The notes under the pieces: generated by a model
What the model saw: the letters and a program-made list of their open reading frames with translations, nothing else
What the model was told of the DNA's origin: nothing
Database searches by the model: none
Assembly (NCBI GenBank): GCA_002943765.1
Contig: PQWQ01000003.1
Coordinates: 1,736,001 to 1,800,000, forward strand
Length of the DNA: 64,000 nucleotides
Direction: 5' to 3'
Source: Psoroptes ovis
Lineage: Eukaryota > Arthropoda > Arachnida > Sarcoptiformes > Psoroptidae
Translations under genes and position numbers: made by a program
Part shown: piece by piece, positions 37,354 through 47,536 of the stretch
Position numbering within the stretch: the stretch's first letter is position 1
Layout: each line of letters opens with the position of its first letter

Positions 37354-38772
37354 ATGATTGAAATTCAAGCAAAACTTTTACGTGGTCCAGTTTATTTTGT
37401 ACAAGAAACAATTCAATGTTTAATAACATTAAAAAATATACCTCGATCTTCAAATAATGATCATCAAAATGGTTTGATATCGAATGGTGATATCAGTAAT
37501 AATACAAATAACAATAACAGTGGCCAAAAAAATAAATCAATAGAAAGAATATGTTGGGCAAATGTGCAATTACATTGTTTTTGTACTGTTGATGAAACAC
37601 AAATCGATTGCCGTCGCATAATTGAAGAAAATTTAGATAATCAATTGATAAATCACAATGGAAATTATATTAATAATAAAAATAAACGCCATTCAATCGC
37701 GTTTGAAACATACTCATCAAATGATACATCGTTTCACGAATCATTGATACGCGGTGAACGTGGTATTATTGTTTTTGCATCAAAGCCTAAAATATTATTT
37801 TGTGATTTACAACTCGAACCATATCAATGTCAAACATTTATTTATACTGAAACTTTACCATCAAATTTAAATCCATCTTACTCAAGTACCAGACTAAAAT
37901 ATTATTATAAATTGAGTATTGGTGCACAACGTATCGGGTCGCCTATTTATTTATTGAAAATTCCTATACGCTTATTGATAATCGATGGTTTTTCATCAAC
38001 CCCATTAACATCAAATAATATCGATAATCATCAAACACCAAACGGTGATACTGATCATAACAATAGTAATAATGAAGATGATGATAATAAAAGTTACACA
38101 TCATCCATCACATACGATGATGAAACAAAAGACTATGGTTCAATATTAGACATCTCATTACATCACATTGAATATCTAGCTGGCCATCGTATACCACATA
38201 ATTTTAATATTACAAGTTCACATGGAAAAGTTGCAAAGTTTTTGATATTTAAAACAATATATCGTTTAGGTGAAGATATTATTGGTTTGTTTGATTTTAC
38301 TGATTGTACAGTCAAATGTATACGATATTCAGTCGTTTTGCAGAGTTTAGAATCGATTGACGAAAATTATTTATTGAAATCATCATCATCTACAACAACT
38401 AAGAATGAATCAAATACAATTGTAACGAATCATACACGTTTTCATGAATGCTGTTTAAATATGCTTCATTCACCAATGATATTAACGATACCATTTACAT
38501 TAACGCCAACATTTTCAAATAGCTTGATACAACATAAATGGAATTTACATTTTAGCTTTGTTATTGAAAATGATAATGTCCAAAAAACAACAATAATCGA
38601 TCAACAACCACAAACAATCAATGATGATGATAATGGCATACAAACATTAACAAAACGGCGATTAAATGTACAAATAATGACATGGGATTTTCCGATCAAA
38701 ATCATTGCTACATATCCAGCACACGTTGCTAAAGGATTTCAGATGGCATCAATCGGAACATTAAACATTTGA
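37354..38772 (+). CDS. RGP1: RGP1 homologue, subunit of the RIC1-RGP1 Rab6 exchange factor
   Basis: One exon, 472 residues from the ATG at 37354 (MIEIQAKLLRGPVYF); an in-frame TTG seven codons upstream is not needed. Family blocks are clear: LLRGPVYFVQETIQCLITL at the N-terminus, then RGERGIIVFASKPKILFCDL, LKYYYKLSIGAQRIGSPIYL and the C-terminal WDFPIKIIATYPAH. Asn-, Asp- and Ser-rich insertions between blocks are longer than usual. In yeast and human this protein partners RIC1 as a GEF that activates Rab6/Ypt6 at the Golgi for retrograde traffic. AATAAA lies at 38868-38873. Its 3' UTR runs into that of KGD4 on the other strand. Confidence 0.92.
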   Translation: MIEIQAKLLRGPVYFVQETIQCLITLKNIPRSSNNDHQNGLISNGDISNNTNNNNSGQKNKSIERICWANVQLHCFCTVDETQIDCRRIIEENLDNQLINHNGNYINNKNKRHSIAFETYSSNDTSFHESLIRGERGIIVFASKPKILFCDLQLEPYQCQTFIYTETLPSNLNPSYSSTRLKYYYKLSIGAQRIGSPIYLLKIPIRLLIIDGFSSTPLTSNNIDNHQTPNGDTDHNNSNNEDDDNKSYTSSITYDDETKDYGSILDISLHHIEYLAGHRIPHNFNITSSHGKVAKFLIFKTIYRLGEDIIGLFDFTDCTVKCIRYSVVLQSLESIDENYLLKSSSSTTTKNESNTIVTNHTRFHECCLNMLHSPMILTIPFTLTPTFSNSLIQHKWNLHFSFVIENDNVQKTTIIDQQPQTINDDDNGIQTLTKRRLNVQIMTWDFPIKIIATYPAHVAKGFQMASIGTLNI

Positions 38773-38928
38773 TAAACAATTTTAAAAAATGTGATTTTCA
38801 TTAAATATTTTGTAAATTAAGAGTTTTATTTATTTTATATTTTTTTGTGAAAATTTTTATTTTGGGAAATAAATTTTTTCTAATTTTCTGAAATCGCTGC
38901 TACTTGTCCATGTATGATATCATAACCT

Positions 38929-39381
38929 TTATAACGGTACACCACCAGTCTGCAACAAAAGTTTCAATGGAATAATTAGAATACCAAATAAAATCAATAC
39001 AATTATACATCTTCATCATACTGACCTCAATTAATTGCATTTCCAATTCTGTCATCGGTTTACGATGATACCTAGGTGGTAATTGCGTATCATCATCGAT
39101 TATTATCGATGACGATTTATTATTATTATTCGATGCAGTAGTCTGATTATTCATTTGATTTGTTGTCGCTAATCGACCTAGATTGTTTGCAAAAAATAAG
39201 AATTATCATAGGAAAAATATCGAAAAGAATGAAATTTACCTCCTTTTTTGAATTGAATCAAAGGCACATGAGGTTTTATAACCTAGATTGAATAACAAAA
39301 AAAAAAAAAATGATTAAAATTTTTGGATTTAAATCAAAGACAAAAAATACAGACTTTCCAAGCTTTTGAAACAGTATTCAT
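38929..39381 (-). CDS. KGD4: 2-oxoglutarate dehydrogenase subunit 4 (KGD4, formerly MRPS36)
   Basis: Four small exons on the minus strand: 39355-39381, 39240-39282, 39026-39177 and 38929-38949, totalling 80 residues. The product starts MNTVSKAWKVIKPHVPLIQF and ends YHRKPMTELEMQLIETGGVPL, preceded by LPPR. These match the two conserved ends of KGD4 (VVKPHTPLIRF near the start, KYRRK...EEMEFIQRGG at the end), with an Asn/Ser-rich linker between. All introns are GT-AG and phases agree (0, 1, 0). KGD4 tethers the E3 subunit to the E2 core of the mitochondrial 2-oxoglutarate dehydrogenase complex; it was earlier listed as a mitoribosomal protein. A minus-strand poly(A) signal (TTTATT on the plus strand, 38825-38830) overlaps the 3' UTR of RGP1. 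Confidence 0.88.
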
Positions 39382-40461
39382 TCTATAAAGATTTGAACAA
39401 ACAAAACAAGAATTGTTAACAAAAAATACGAGAAAACAAAAGAATCAATAATTATTACTTTGAGATGAAAAACAAACTGAATAAAACTTAGAAAAAAATC
39501 AAAGGTAACAAAACAAAAACAAAAAAAAGATCAAAGATGAAAATTATAGATTTGCATTATCTATTCTATTTATTTTTTTCTTTGTTTTTTGTTTAAATAG
39601 TTTTATCTTCATTCAATTTTAATGAATTAAAATAATTTAAATTGAATTTCAAACCACAAAAAATATGTTTTCCACAAATATAAACAAAAACAAAACCAAA
39701 AAAAGGACGAAAAATGAAATTTCTGGAAATTTTCTTTTTATTTGAAATTCGAAAAAAAAATTTTCGTAAACTTTCCAATTGAATTTTTTTTAAATTGAAG
39801 AAATTGAAATTTGTTCCAGATTTTCATTCATTTGTAGATTTCTTTTTGGTTATTTTTACTTTCTTTGAAGAAAAATTTCAATAAAAAATGATGAACTGAA
39901 AAATATGATTAATTATTCATATGTTAATTAATGTTTGGTGCATTAATTTGGGTACGAAATGAAATGAACTAAAATTAGACATAATCGTGGGATAATTTTG
40001 ATGAATATGCATGAATGTTGATTGAGAATATGGAAATCAATCAATCAATCAATTTTTTCATCATGTTTAAACAACTAATCAAGTGTTGAGACAGAAATAA
40101 TTAAAATAAAAAAAACATTGATCACGCAATGATGACAACATTTGATGTCTCAAACAACATGCGAGAAACTGGTTCAGACCAAGATGAATTTTGAAGAAAA
40201 AAAATGAAATTAAAAAATTTTTCAAATTACAGTCGAGAATCATCGTCATCATCATATCAATCGAAACCTGACAATTATTTTAATTGAAACTTTCATATTG
40301 AACATGTTAATGTTTAAAATTTTGAAAAATTTCTCATACAATGTTATTAATTTGTTATTTCCGTTTGGTGTTCTAATAATCCAAGTCTAAGATTTCATTT
40401 CTTATTTTTATTTGTGTGAAAAATTCAATTTATATATTGATATCATTAATAATTTGAAATA
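39382..40461. other. Intergenic between KGD4 and the chitinase-like gene
   Basis: Divergent promoter space of about 1.1 kb, AT-rich with A- and T-runs. The minus-strand frame at 39593-39778 is low complexity and rejected. The 5' UTR of the chitinase-like gene probably starts near 40400. Confidence 0.5.
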
Positions 40462-43400
40462 ATGGTACTTGGACTGTTAACAGGCTCAATGCCTATGATT
40501 GTATCATTGTTATTTATGCAAGGTATTACATTATCAATGTGGCGATCTTTTTTAGATAAAACAATACCGACTATAAATGGTGAAAAATTACGTAAACAAT
40601 TTCAATTACAAACACCATTTAATAATCCATCATTATCATCATCATCATCATTGATAGATGATTTATCAAAAACACCATCGACATCATCAATGATGATGAT
40701 GAATTCACCGCAATCACAACAAAATCAACAACAGCAGCAACAACTTAATTCTATAACAGAAAATTTACGTTTGTTAGCTAATCTAGACCCGAGAATAGTG
40801 CAATTACTTGGTCAGATTAGTAGTGATGCAAATCAACAACAGCAAATTCAACAATCACAATTGAATTCACAATCTTCATTAGAGCAGATGAATGTGATGA
40901 ATCCAATATCAACATTGTTACAATCACCAACGCAATTGCAACAATTGCCGCATCAATTTCAGTCTTATCAAACAGTTATTGATCCAAATATACAAAATTC
41001 GAAATATTATGAATTATCTTCAAATCAACCGACAGCGAATGGTCATCAAGTGATTGTTGAATATGAACAACCTGTATTACAGCATCATTATCCTAAGAAA
41101 CAACCTGCGTATTATGTGAAAAAATCAAAGAATAATTATGATTTAAATTATCAAAATTATCCTAAAATAGAATATGATGATGATGTTAATGATGGACTAA
41201 CGGAGAATGATGTAAACAGCAATAGTGATAATGATGATGATGAAATGAATGAAAAGAAAAAAAATAGTGATTTATATGAAGAGGTAGATTATGATGATAA
41301 TGGCAATACTAATGATGATGATGATAATGGCAATAGTAATGGTGATGATATGCAGGAAAATGAAACAAATGTGCAAGATTATTATACAACTGATGATGAT
41401 GATAATGATGATCATAAAAGGAAAGTAATATCACCAAAGCGTATTTTGATTAAGACAAAAAATAAATTATCAAATTTACATAAAAATAAAAGGCATCGAA
41501 TCATGAAAAGAATGATAAAAATTGATTTCCAAAGTGCACAAAATAAATTAAAAGAAAAATTTAAAAATTCATTTCGCTTTCTACGCCGAAATTCATTAAC
41601 ATTGGGCTCGAATAAAAAGAATAATGACAAAAATAAATTAATCACAACAAAAAAATTCAATCAAAAATCAATTAAATCAAATTATCATCATCATCATCAT
41701 AATAAAGAAATGGTCAAACCAAGAATGAATATCAATTCTAAACAATTACGATCATATCATCAATCATTGCGTAGAACGACTGCTAGAGATAATTTTCGTT
41801 TCGCAACACCAGAAGTACCGATTATTCTTAATACCAATAGTAATGAAGATGATGATATTGATGAAAATGATAAAGATAATGATAAAAGCAATGATGAAGA
41901 TTTGATTGAAAAACCAATGAAACAATTAAAGAAAATCAGTTTAAAAACGAAAAAAATCACGGTCACTTCAGATATTGATGAATTTGATGAAAACTATTGT
42001 AATAAAACATTGATTAGAATTGAAACGGATAAAAAATTCAGAGAATTATGGTCAAAATCAAATGGTTGGAGTCGTTGTCATCCTAAATCACCGGCATTTC
42101 GTTTATCTAAAAATATTCTAATTCCTTCAATTGATTTATCCACAACAACGACAACACCTGTAATAGTAGAATCAACAACAGAAACAATTATTACACATGA
42201 TGAAGATGGTAAAAAAGATATCGAAGAAGAATCTGATCAGCAACAAAATGAATCACCTTTAAGTAATGATTTAGAAACAACCACAGAATCAATAATCAAT
42301 GAAACAGCAATAGCTGAAATAAATTCAAATAATGAGCAAAACCATTTGTCGATTCCTATCGATGATTTTTTTTCAAACTTTCTTGCAACAATTGGATCGT
42401 CTTCAACACCAACAATATCACCATCATTATTTCCATTATCATCGACAACGACATCGCCACCTGAAACAACCACAGAAATCATTGAAAAATCGCTTGAAAA
42501 TAATTTACCAAATGAATTCCCAAAAGAATTTTTATGGCATATTTTAAAAGTGATGAATGTGAGTAAAATCGATAATCTACAAGCAGATAAATTAGATCAA
42601 GAAAAAAATTTCAATTCAAAACCAAGAATAAATAAATCGAAAGTAAAGACCATCAATAAAAATCACAAAAATATTGTGAATGAAATCACAAATAATGACT
42701 TGATCGATCAAATTAAAATGAATAATGATAATGATGTTGATGGAAAAATTCTGGTCTCACATCGATTCAAACGTGTTTGTTATCTATTATTGAATGGTGG
42801 TAAAGATGGACAAATTGATATGAATCAATTAGAATTGCATATTTGTTCACATTTGATTGTTGGTTATGCGCGAATATCGACTAATGGCTTAGTTATCGCA
42901 CAAAAACCACTAGAAGATGGTGAACATTATCGTCGTGCTACGATGATGAAATTACAATATCCAAAATTGAAAGTTATGTTATCGATCGGTGATTTAGGTG
43001 GCACAATGTTTTCAATTATTACCAGTACTAATCGTACACGTGAACGTTTTATCATATCGATTTTAGATATTTGTAATGAATTTAATTTCGATGGTGTTGA
43101 TATTGATTGGGAATTTCCCGGTATCAATACACCAGGTTTATCACATGATAAACATAATTTAGTCCTGTTTTTGAAAGAGTTGCGTGAAATGTCCAAATTA
43201 TTATGGCCCAATGTTCTGAATCATGAATCGTTTATCATCTCGTTAGCTGTCGGTTCACCATTGATTATTGCTAGTACTTCATATATGATACCTGAAATTG
43301 GAAAGTAAGGCACAAATTTTTCCTTATTGATGTTTGATTTGATTTGTCTCTTGTTTTTCATAGATTTGTGGATTTCGTGAACTTAATGTCATATGATTTT

Positions 43401-44104
43401 CACTATTATAGACCCGACAAACCATATACTGGTCATCATTCACCATTATATCCACGTACCACTGATAATGCATACATAAGCACACTGAATGTGGTAAGTC
43501 TTATTCTTTTGTTTCAATTTTTGTTTTCTAAACAAGATTAAATTCTTCAAAAGGCATGGACAGCGACATATTGGGCAAATAGTGGAATGCCATTGAAAAA
43601 AATTATGATCGGTGTTCCGACTTATGCACGAACTTATAATTTAGTTGTACCGATTGGACAAAATATGATCAATGTACCAGCAAATGGTCCCGGTATTGGT
43701 AAAGGCAAATTAAATTATACGAATGTATGCCGATTTCTTCGTTTACCTGGCACAATCAGACAATTTGATTTTTATAGTCAAGTACCATATGCATACAATG
43801 GATTTGATTGGATTTCATATGAAAATGAATTATCTGTGGCGACAAAAGCACAATGGGTAATCAAAACAGGAATGGGTGGTATCGTCACATTTGCATTGAA
43901 TTTCGATGATACAAAAGGTTTCTCTGATTCTGATTCAAATTAAATTGTTTGTATTAATCATTTTCAACGTTTTTTCTTCAATTAGGAATTTGCCGTGAAG
44001 ATGGAAAGCGATTTCCTTTACAAAAAACGATATCAAATGTATTGGAATTGGCATCAATAAAATCCTATAAGAACTCGTTACATTCAATCAAAATTCATGA
44101 ATGA
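40462..44104 (+). CDS. GH18 chitinase-like protein with a very long disordered N-terminal region
   Basis: Exons 40462-43304, 43364-43493, 43554-43917 and 43986-44104 give 1151 residues. Residues 4-27 are hydrophobic (signal peptide or anchor). About 740 residues rich in Gln, Asn, Asp, Lys and Thr follow. A GH18 domain starts near FKRVCYLLLNGG and has the catalytic motif DGVDIDWE at 877-884, with Asp880, Asp882 and the proton donor Glu884. LMSYDFHYYRP and KIMIGVPTYARTY are further GH18 blocks. Some usual residues have changed: SIGD for SxGG in the second motif, and VTFALNFDD where active enzymes have a Trp (WxxDxDD). Chitin hydrolysis or binding at the cuticle is plausible; activity is uncertain. 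No chitin-binding Cys domain follows. The last intron uses a weak donor (AAAAG/GTTTCT) but restores KGICREDGKRFPL, as expected. AATAAA is at 44204-44209. Confidence 0.85.
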
Positions 44105-44293
44105 ATTTATTATCAACATTTGGAAGAAAAATTATCAACAATTGTATATAATTTTTTACAAAAAAAAAAATTCTTTCAACCATTATCATTTGGTTTTTGT
44201 GTAAATAAAAAAATTTACAAATCTCAAAATTAGCGTCATTTTCAACAAATCAACAAGCAAAAAATGCATAGAAAATAGCTAAAATTTGTATTG

Positions 44294-44827
44294 TTAACAG
44301 TTACCGGATGAATTTTTTGTTTCAACAATGTTTTTTTGTTTAATGACATCAGGATGTTTTTCTATAATATGTATTCTCATCCTATCACGACTCTTGAATT
44401 TTTTTCCGCAACATCGGACTGCAAAACATTCTTTGTTTTTTAATCGAACATACATTTTCATCATTGGATGATTGTAATCGAACATATTTCTTGGCTGAAT
44501 CGTGTGCAAAACTTTACGCAAATCGTGGGCTTTTTGTAATTTATCTGACGTAATATGGGGATATTTGTTGAAAATTTCGGTCATTTTCATAATTATAAAA
44601 TCGAATTAGTATCAATATTAAATGGGCCAAAGGTTTGCTGAATACTGTTAAATTTCAATATCATAGCATTGAATGTATTTATCAGCATACCATCACGTAT
44701 TATTTCGCTATGCATGCGATCCATTGCATATTTGGCTGTTCTTGCAGCATTTTCTGGAAAATTTGAAAAGTAAATAAGATGCCAAGATTGTTTCATAATT
44801 CAAAATAAACTTACTTTTAGTAGACAT
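44294..44827 (-). pseudogene. Frameshifted copy of the zinc-finger-like gene found at 48.9-49.7 kb
   Basis: On the minus strand: first exon 44815-44827 (ATGTCTACTAAAA, 13 bases, donor GTAAGT), then exon 2 from 44753 downwards. Exon 2 reads KFNSIQQTFGPFNIDTNSIL and stops. The homologous frame resumes at KMTEIFNKYP and continues to a Cys-Cys-Gly finger-like end (RCCGKKFKSRDRMRIHIIEK) finishing at 44294. Against the other copy a short deletion just after FNIDT shifts the frame. A shorter protein from either half cannot be excluded. The Ser/Glu-rich tandem tail of the other copy is missing. Confidence 0.7.
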
Positions 44828-45289
44828 TCTCAAAAAATGACAATTTCATGATTATTCAAGCGAATTGAAGAAGAAAATTCAACAAAAGACAAAAATCTAA
44901 AATGAATAAGTGAATTGATTTTGAAAAAATCGAATTGAAATCGAAATTTCAACGAAAATTACGATGCACACAGAAGTTTAGGGATGGATTGACATGTTGG
45001 AGAAGCATATGCGAATTTTTTTTCTTACGTCCTACCACAAAATAAGGCGTCAACAAGTGGAAATTTTTTAGAATTCGTTCGCGCGAAAAAAATTATAACA
45101 TTTTTCCCCCAAAATGGGGGAGCAAAATTCAAAAAGCACTATTTCTACCCACAAAGAATGACTCAACCAAGTAAAATTTTTGAAATTGAAAATTGATAAT
45201 TTTGAAATTAATTTGGATTAAAATAATTATTATTTAATTGATTAATTATTAAATAATTTATATGTTATGTCGGCCATGCCAAATTTTCT

Positions 45290-45392
45290 TCTAGAACCTT
45301 CTGGTATAACATGCGTAAAGCAATTGACCAATAGCAACCAGCGCTGAAGGTCATGTCAAGCTCTCTTGCCACATGTTATTTCGAGAATTTTC
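45290..45392 (+). promoter_or_regulatory. Two perfect three-unit heat-shock elements
   Basis: TTCTAGAACCTTC at 45290-45302 and TTCGAGAATTTTC at 45380-45392 both satisfy TTCnnGAAnnTTC exactly, in the same orientation, 90 bases apart. Between them are TATAA at 45306-45310 and CCAAT near 45330, so the block resembles a heat-inducible promoter fragment. No recognisable heat-shock gene lies on either side. Confidence 0.5.
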
Positions 45393-45452
45393 CATGCGTT
45401 TCGCGACAAATAATAGTGATTATTTTAATTTTGACGATAAATCGTCACTCAC

Positions 45453-45611
45453 GAATTTTAAAATGTATTTTTGACCATGTTTAAATGGGCCGATATATTT
45501 ATTATCAATGATATCACCCTTTTCATTGATTATATTCAAATCCAAGGTAGATTCGTTGATGATCGATTTCATCATCATTATCATAATGAGATATATCAAT
45601 ACTGTTTTCAT
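45453..45611 (-). CDS. Candidate first exon of a small secreted protein, unrecognised
   Basis: From the ATG at 45611 the minus strand encodes MKTVLIYLIMIMMM, a signal-peptide-like start, then INEKGDIIDNKYIGPFKHG and QKYILKF. A consensus donor GTGAGT follows immediately (45452 downwards). Read through the donor, the frame stays open only to 45420. No second exon was identified, so this may be a gene remnant or chance. The poly-Ile run further upstream is translated (ATT)n and is not part of it. Confidence 0.3.
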
Positions 45612-45930
45612 TTTATCAATAAATTGATCAATGATGATGATGATTATTATTATTATAATTATTATTATCAAGTTGATTATTCAATCAAAAAAAATGATGA
45701 TTTTATTATAATAATTCAAAAGATTGATTGTCGATTTTCGAGACTTAAACAAGACAATAGCAAAACAAAAAAGAAAAGGAATGGGAAACAAAAAGGAAAT
45801 TCGAAGCAGAATGAAAGGGGGCAAAGAATTCTCAAGAATTTTTGAAAATTCTCAAGACTGTTCATAAAGAACGTATTCACTGTTGTGAGGTAAACCCTAT
45901 TGGGTTGAAATAGTTTGCCAAGGTGTAAAT

Positions 45931-46117
45931 CAGTCATTCTCAACCGGTGTTCCGCGGCACTTTAGTGTTCCGCCAGATTCCAAAAATGTGCCGCCAAATT
46001 TCGGAAATCCAACTCATTCCTTTACTATTCCCTTACTTGGTGTGCCGCAAGATTTTGGAAATAAAGGCTTTTCTTTTTTTCAGTGTGCCGCGGCGAAAAA
46101 AAGGTTGAGAATGACTG
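45931..46117. mobile_element. hAT-type MITE, 187 bp, with 8-bp target duplication
   Basis: The element starts CAGTCATTCTCAACC and ends with its reverse complement GGTTGAGAATGACTG. GTGCCGCGG/CCGCGGCAC motifs lie just inside both ends. The flanks are GTGTAAAT at 45923-45930 and again at 46118-46125, the 8-bp duplication typical of hAT transposons. Inside are two further near-copies of a GTGCCGC-A motif and no useful frame, so it is a non-autonomous element. Confidence 0.9.
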
Positions 46118-46498
46118 GTGTAAATAGTCACCTCATATATAAACGAGTACATTCCAGCCATCTAGTCATTGTTCATTATTATCTTGCCCATACAACATTC
46201 ACAAAAAACCGCTCAAAACTGGATCAACGTGTTTTGATCACGGAAAAAAAATCCCAGCAGTTTTAGATGTTGGAGAAGCAAAGGCAAATTTTTTTTAGGT
46301 CCTACTACGAAAATTTGAAAAATCAACGCTCCCGCGAAAAAATTTTTAACATGTTCGATTTGTTTGGGGGGTGCTTAATTCAAAAATCGATAAAAAATAA
46401 GGAGTCAGATGATCCGGCACTATTTCTACCTACTACGAATGACCCAACAAACATAATTTTAAAGTTGCTAATTAAAATTTCCATTTAATTCGATGTAT

Positions 46499-46763
46499 TG
46501 TAAAGCATAGTGGCATGATGACTGCCACTGCAGTTGTCAATTTTAACGTGAATCAGATTGACAACAACAAGTATAAATACTCTTGTTGTCAAACTGATTC
46601 ACAACAACTTGGCTATTGATGACATTCATCAATTAATGATTTGTTTTTTAAATGTGATTTTAAATTTAAATTATTTATTTCTTTAAATCAATAAATTAAA
46701 ACTTATAATTAATCCCTTCGACTTATGTCTAAATCATTGACCGCTCGCCCGCGTCTCATCACA
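46499..46763 (+). mobile_element. LTR of a truncated Ty3/gypsy-like element
   Basis: The segment runs from TGTAAAGCATAGTGGC to ...CGTCTCATCACA (TG...CA ends). TATAAA is at 46572-46577 and AATAAA near 46689. It is followed at once by TGGTGGCAGAGG, which has the form of a tRNA 3'-end-complementary primer-binding site, then a leader and the gag frame. The left border was set by the TG nearest the end of homology with the 44993 repeat and is approximate. No second LTR was seen in the window. A near-perfect palindrome at 46548-46602 is centred on the TATA box. Confidence 0.7.
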
Positions 46764-46775
46764 TGGTGGCAGAGG
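46764..46775 (+). other. Probable primer-binding site of the LTR element
   Basis: TGGTGGCAGAGG directly abuts the LTR. The first TGG pairs with the CCA end of a tRNA. Which tRNA is used cannot be decided from this window. Confidence 0.6.
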
Positions 46776-46906
46776 TAAAACTACCTAAAGTCATTCGAAG
46801 CGATTATAAGTTTTTATTGACAAGAATTATTTAAATTTGAATTAAAAATCACTGAAGTTTTTATTAAAAAATAAATAAAATTTGAAATTATTAATCGAAA
46901 TCATTG

Positions 46907-47536
46907 ATGTCGTCAAAACAACAAACAACATTGGCAGCATCATCATTATCAGCCTCGACATCATCACCGTTTGATCAACAATCGTCATCGACAACACCTA
47001 CACCACCACCGACATTTCCAACAATGTATCAACCAATAGAAAAAATGGAACCAGATGACGATTTTGACGAATACATTAAGTATTTTGAACGTGTGGCGTC
47101 GATTAATGGCTGGGATGACAAGACGAAAGCACATTGTTTGGCAGTGAATGTTCCAAAAAAAAGTCCAGAGCTGGCTGCAATTGATGGTTTATCAGCTGAA
47201 GATCAAGCATCATTTAAAAAAGTATTAGAGGCCATCAAAGGTACCCAAAAATCAAAAACACATGTTTATACCGAACAACTGTGGTTTCTTAAACGAAAGC
47301 CAATGGAAACATTAAATGAATTGGCAATCCGTACAACTGATTTAGTCGAAAAAGTTTACGGAAATTTCGCTAAATCGAACAAAACATTATTGGTACGCGA
47401 TGCGTTCATAAGTGCCCTTGACCCAAGTTTAAGAAGTCACGTGTGGGCGATAAATGATCTGCCGAAAGATGTCCATGGAGTCATTAATGGTGTACAAAAT
47501 CAATGTTCGTACAAAATTTTTAATAATAATCAATAA
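46907..47536 (+). CDS. Gag-like protein of the LTR element, truncated
   Basis: 209 residues from the ATG at 46907, about 140 bases after the LTR. After a Ser/Thr/Pro-rich start comes DDDFDEYIKYFERVASINGW and then DDKTKAHCLAVNVP, the typical beginning of a Ty3/gypsy capsid domain (retrotransposon gag). LKRKPMETLNELAIRTTDLV and RDAFISALDPSLR belong to the same fold. There is no CCHC zinc knuckle and no protease, reverse transcriptase or integrase downstream. The element is either truncated after the capsid region or has been reduced to a lone gag frame. Its open frame shows little decay. Confidence 0.75.
   Translation: MSSKQQTTLAASSLSASTSSPFDQQSSSTTPTPPPTFPTMYQPIEKMEPDDDFDEYIKYFERVASINGWDDKTKAHCLAVNVPKKSPELAAIDGLSAEDQASFKKVLEAIKGTQKSKTHVYTEQLWFLKRKPMETLNELAIRTTDLVEKVYGNFAKSNKTLLVRDAFISALDPSLRSHVWAINDLPKDVHGVINGVQNQCSYKIFNNNQ

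Larger units (their letters stand above)
44993..46490. repeat. Pair of diverged direct repeats about 1.27 kb apart
   Basis: 44993-45230 and 46263-46490 share ATGTTGGAGAAGCA, GTCCTAC-AC-AAA, CGCG-AAAAAA and GCACTATTTCTACC in the same order. They are interrupted by differences and have no coding capacity. The second ends just before the LTR at 46499. They may be remains of an interspersed repeat family or of a local duplication that the MITE and other sequence later separated. Confidence 0.6.

Noticed and set aside
41412..43211. Several minus-strand frames of 68-94 codons
   Set aside because: Antisense shadows of the chitinase-like exon, built from its trinucleotide repeats.
46764..47536. Complete LTR retrotransposon
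   Set aside because: No pol genes, no polypurine tract and no second LTR found before 49 kb.
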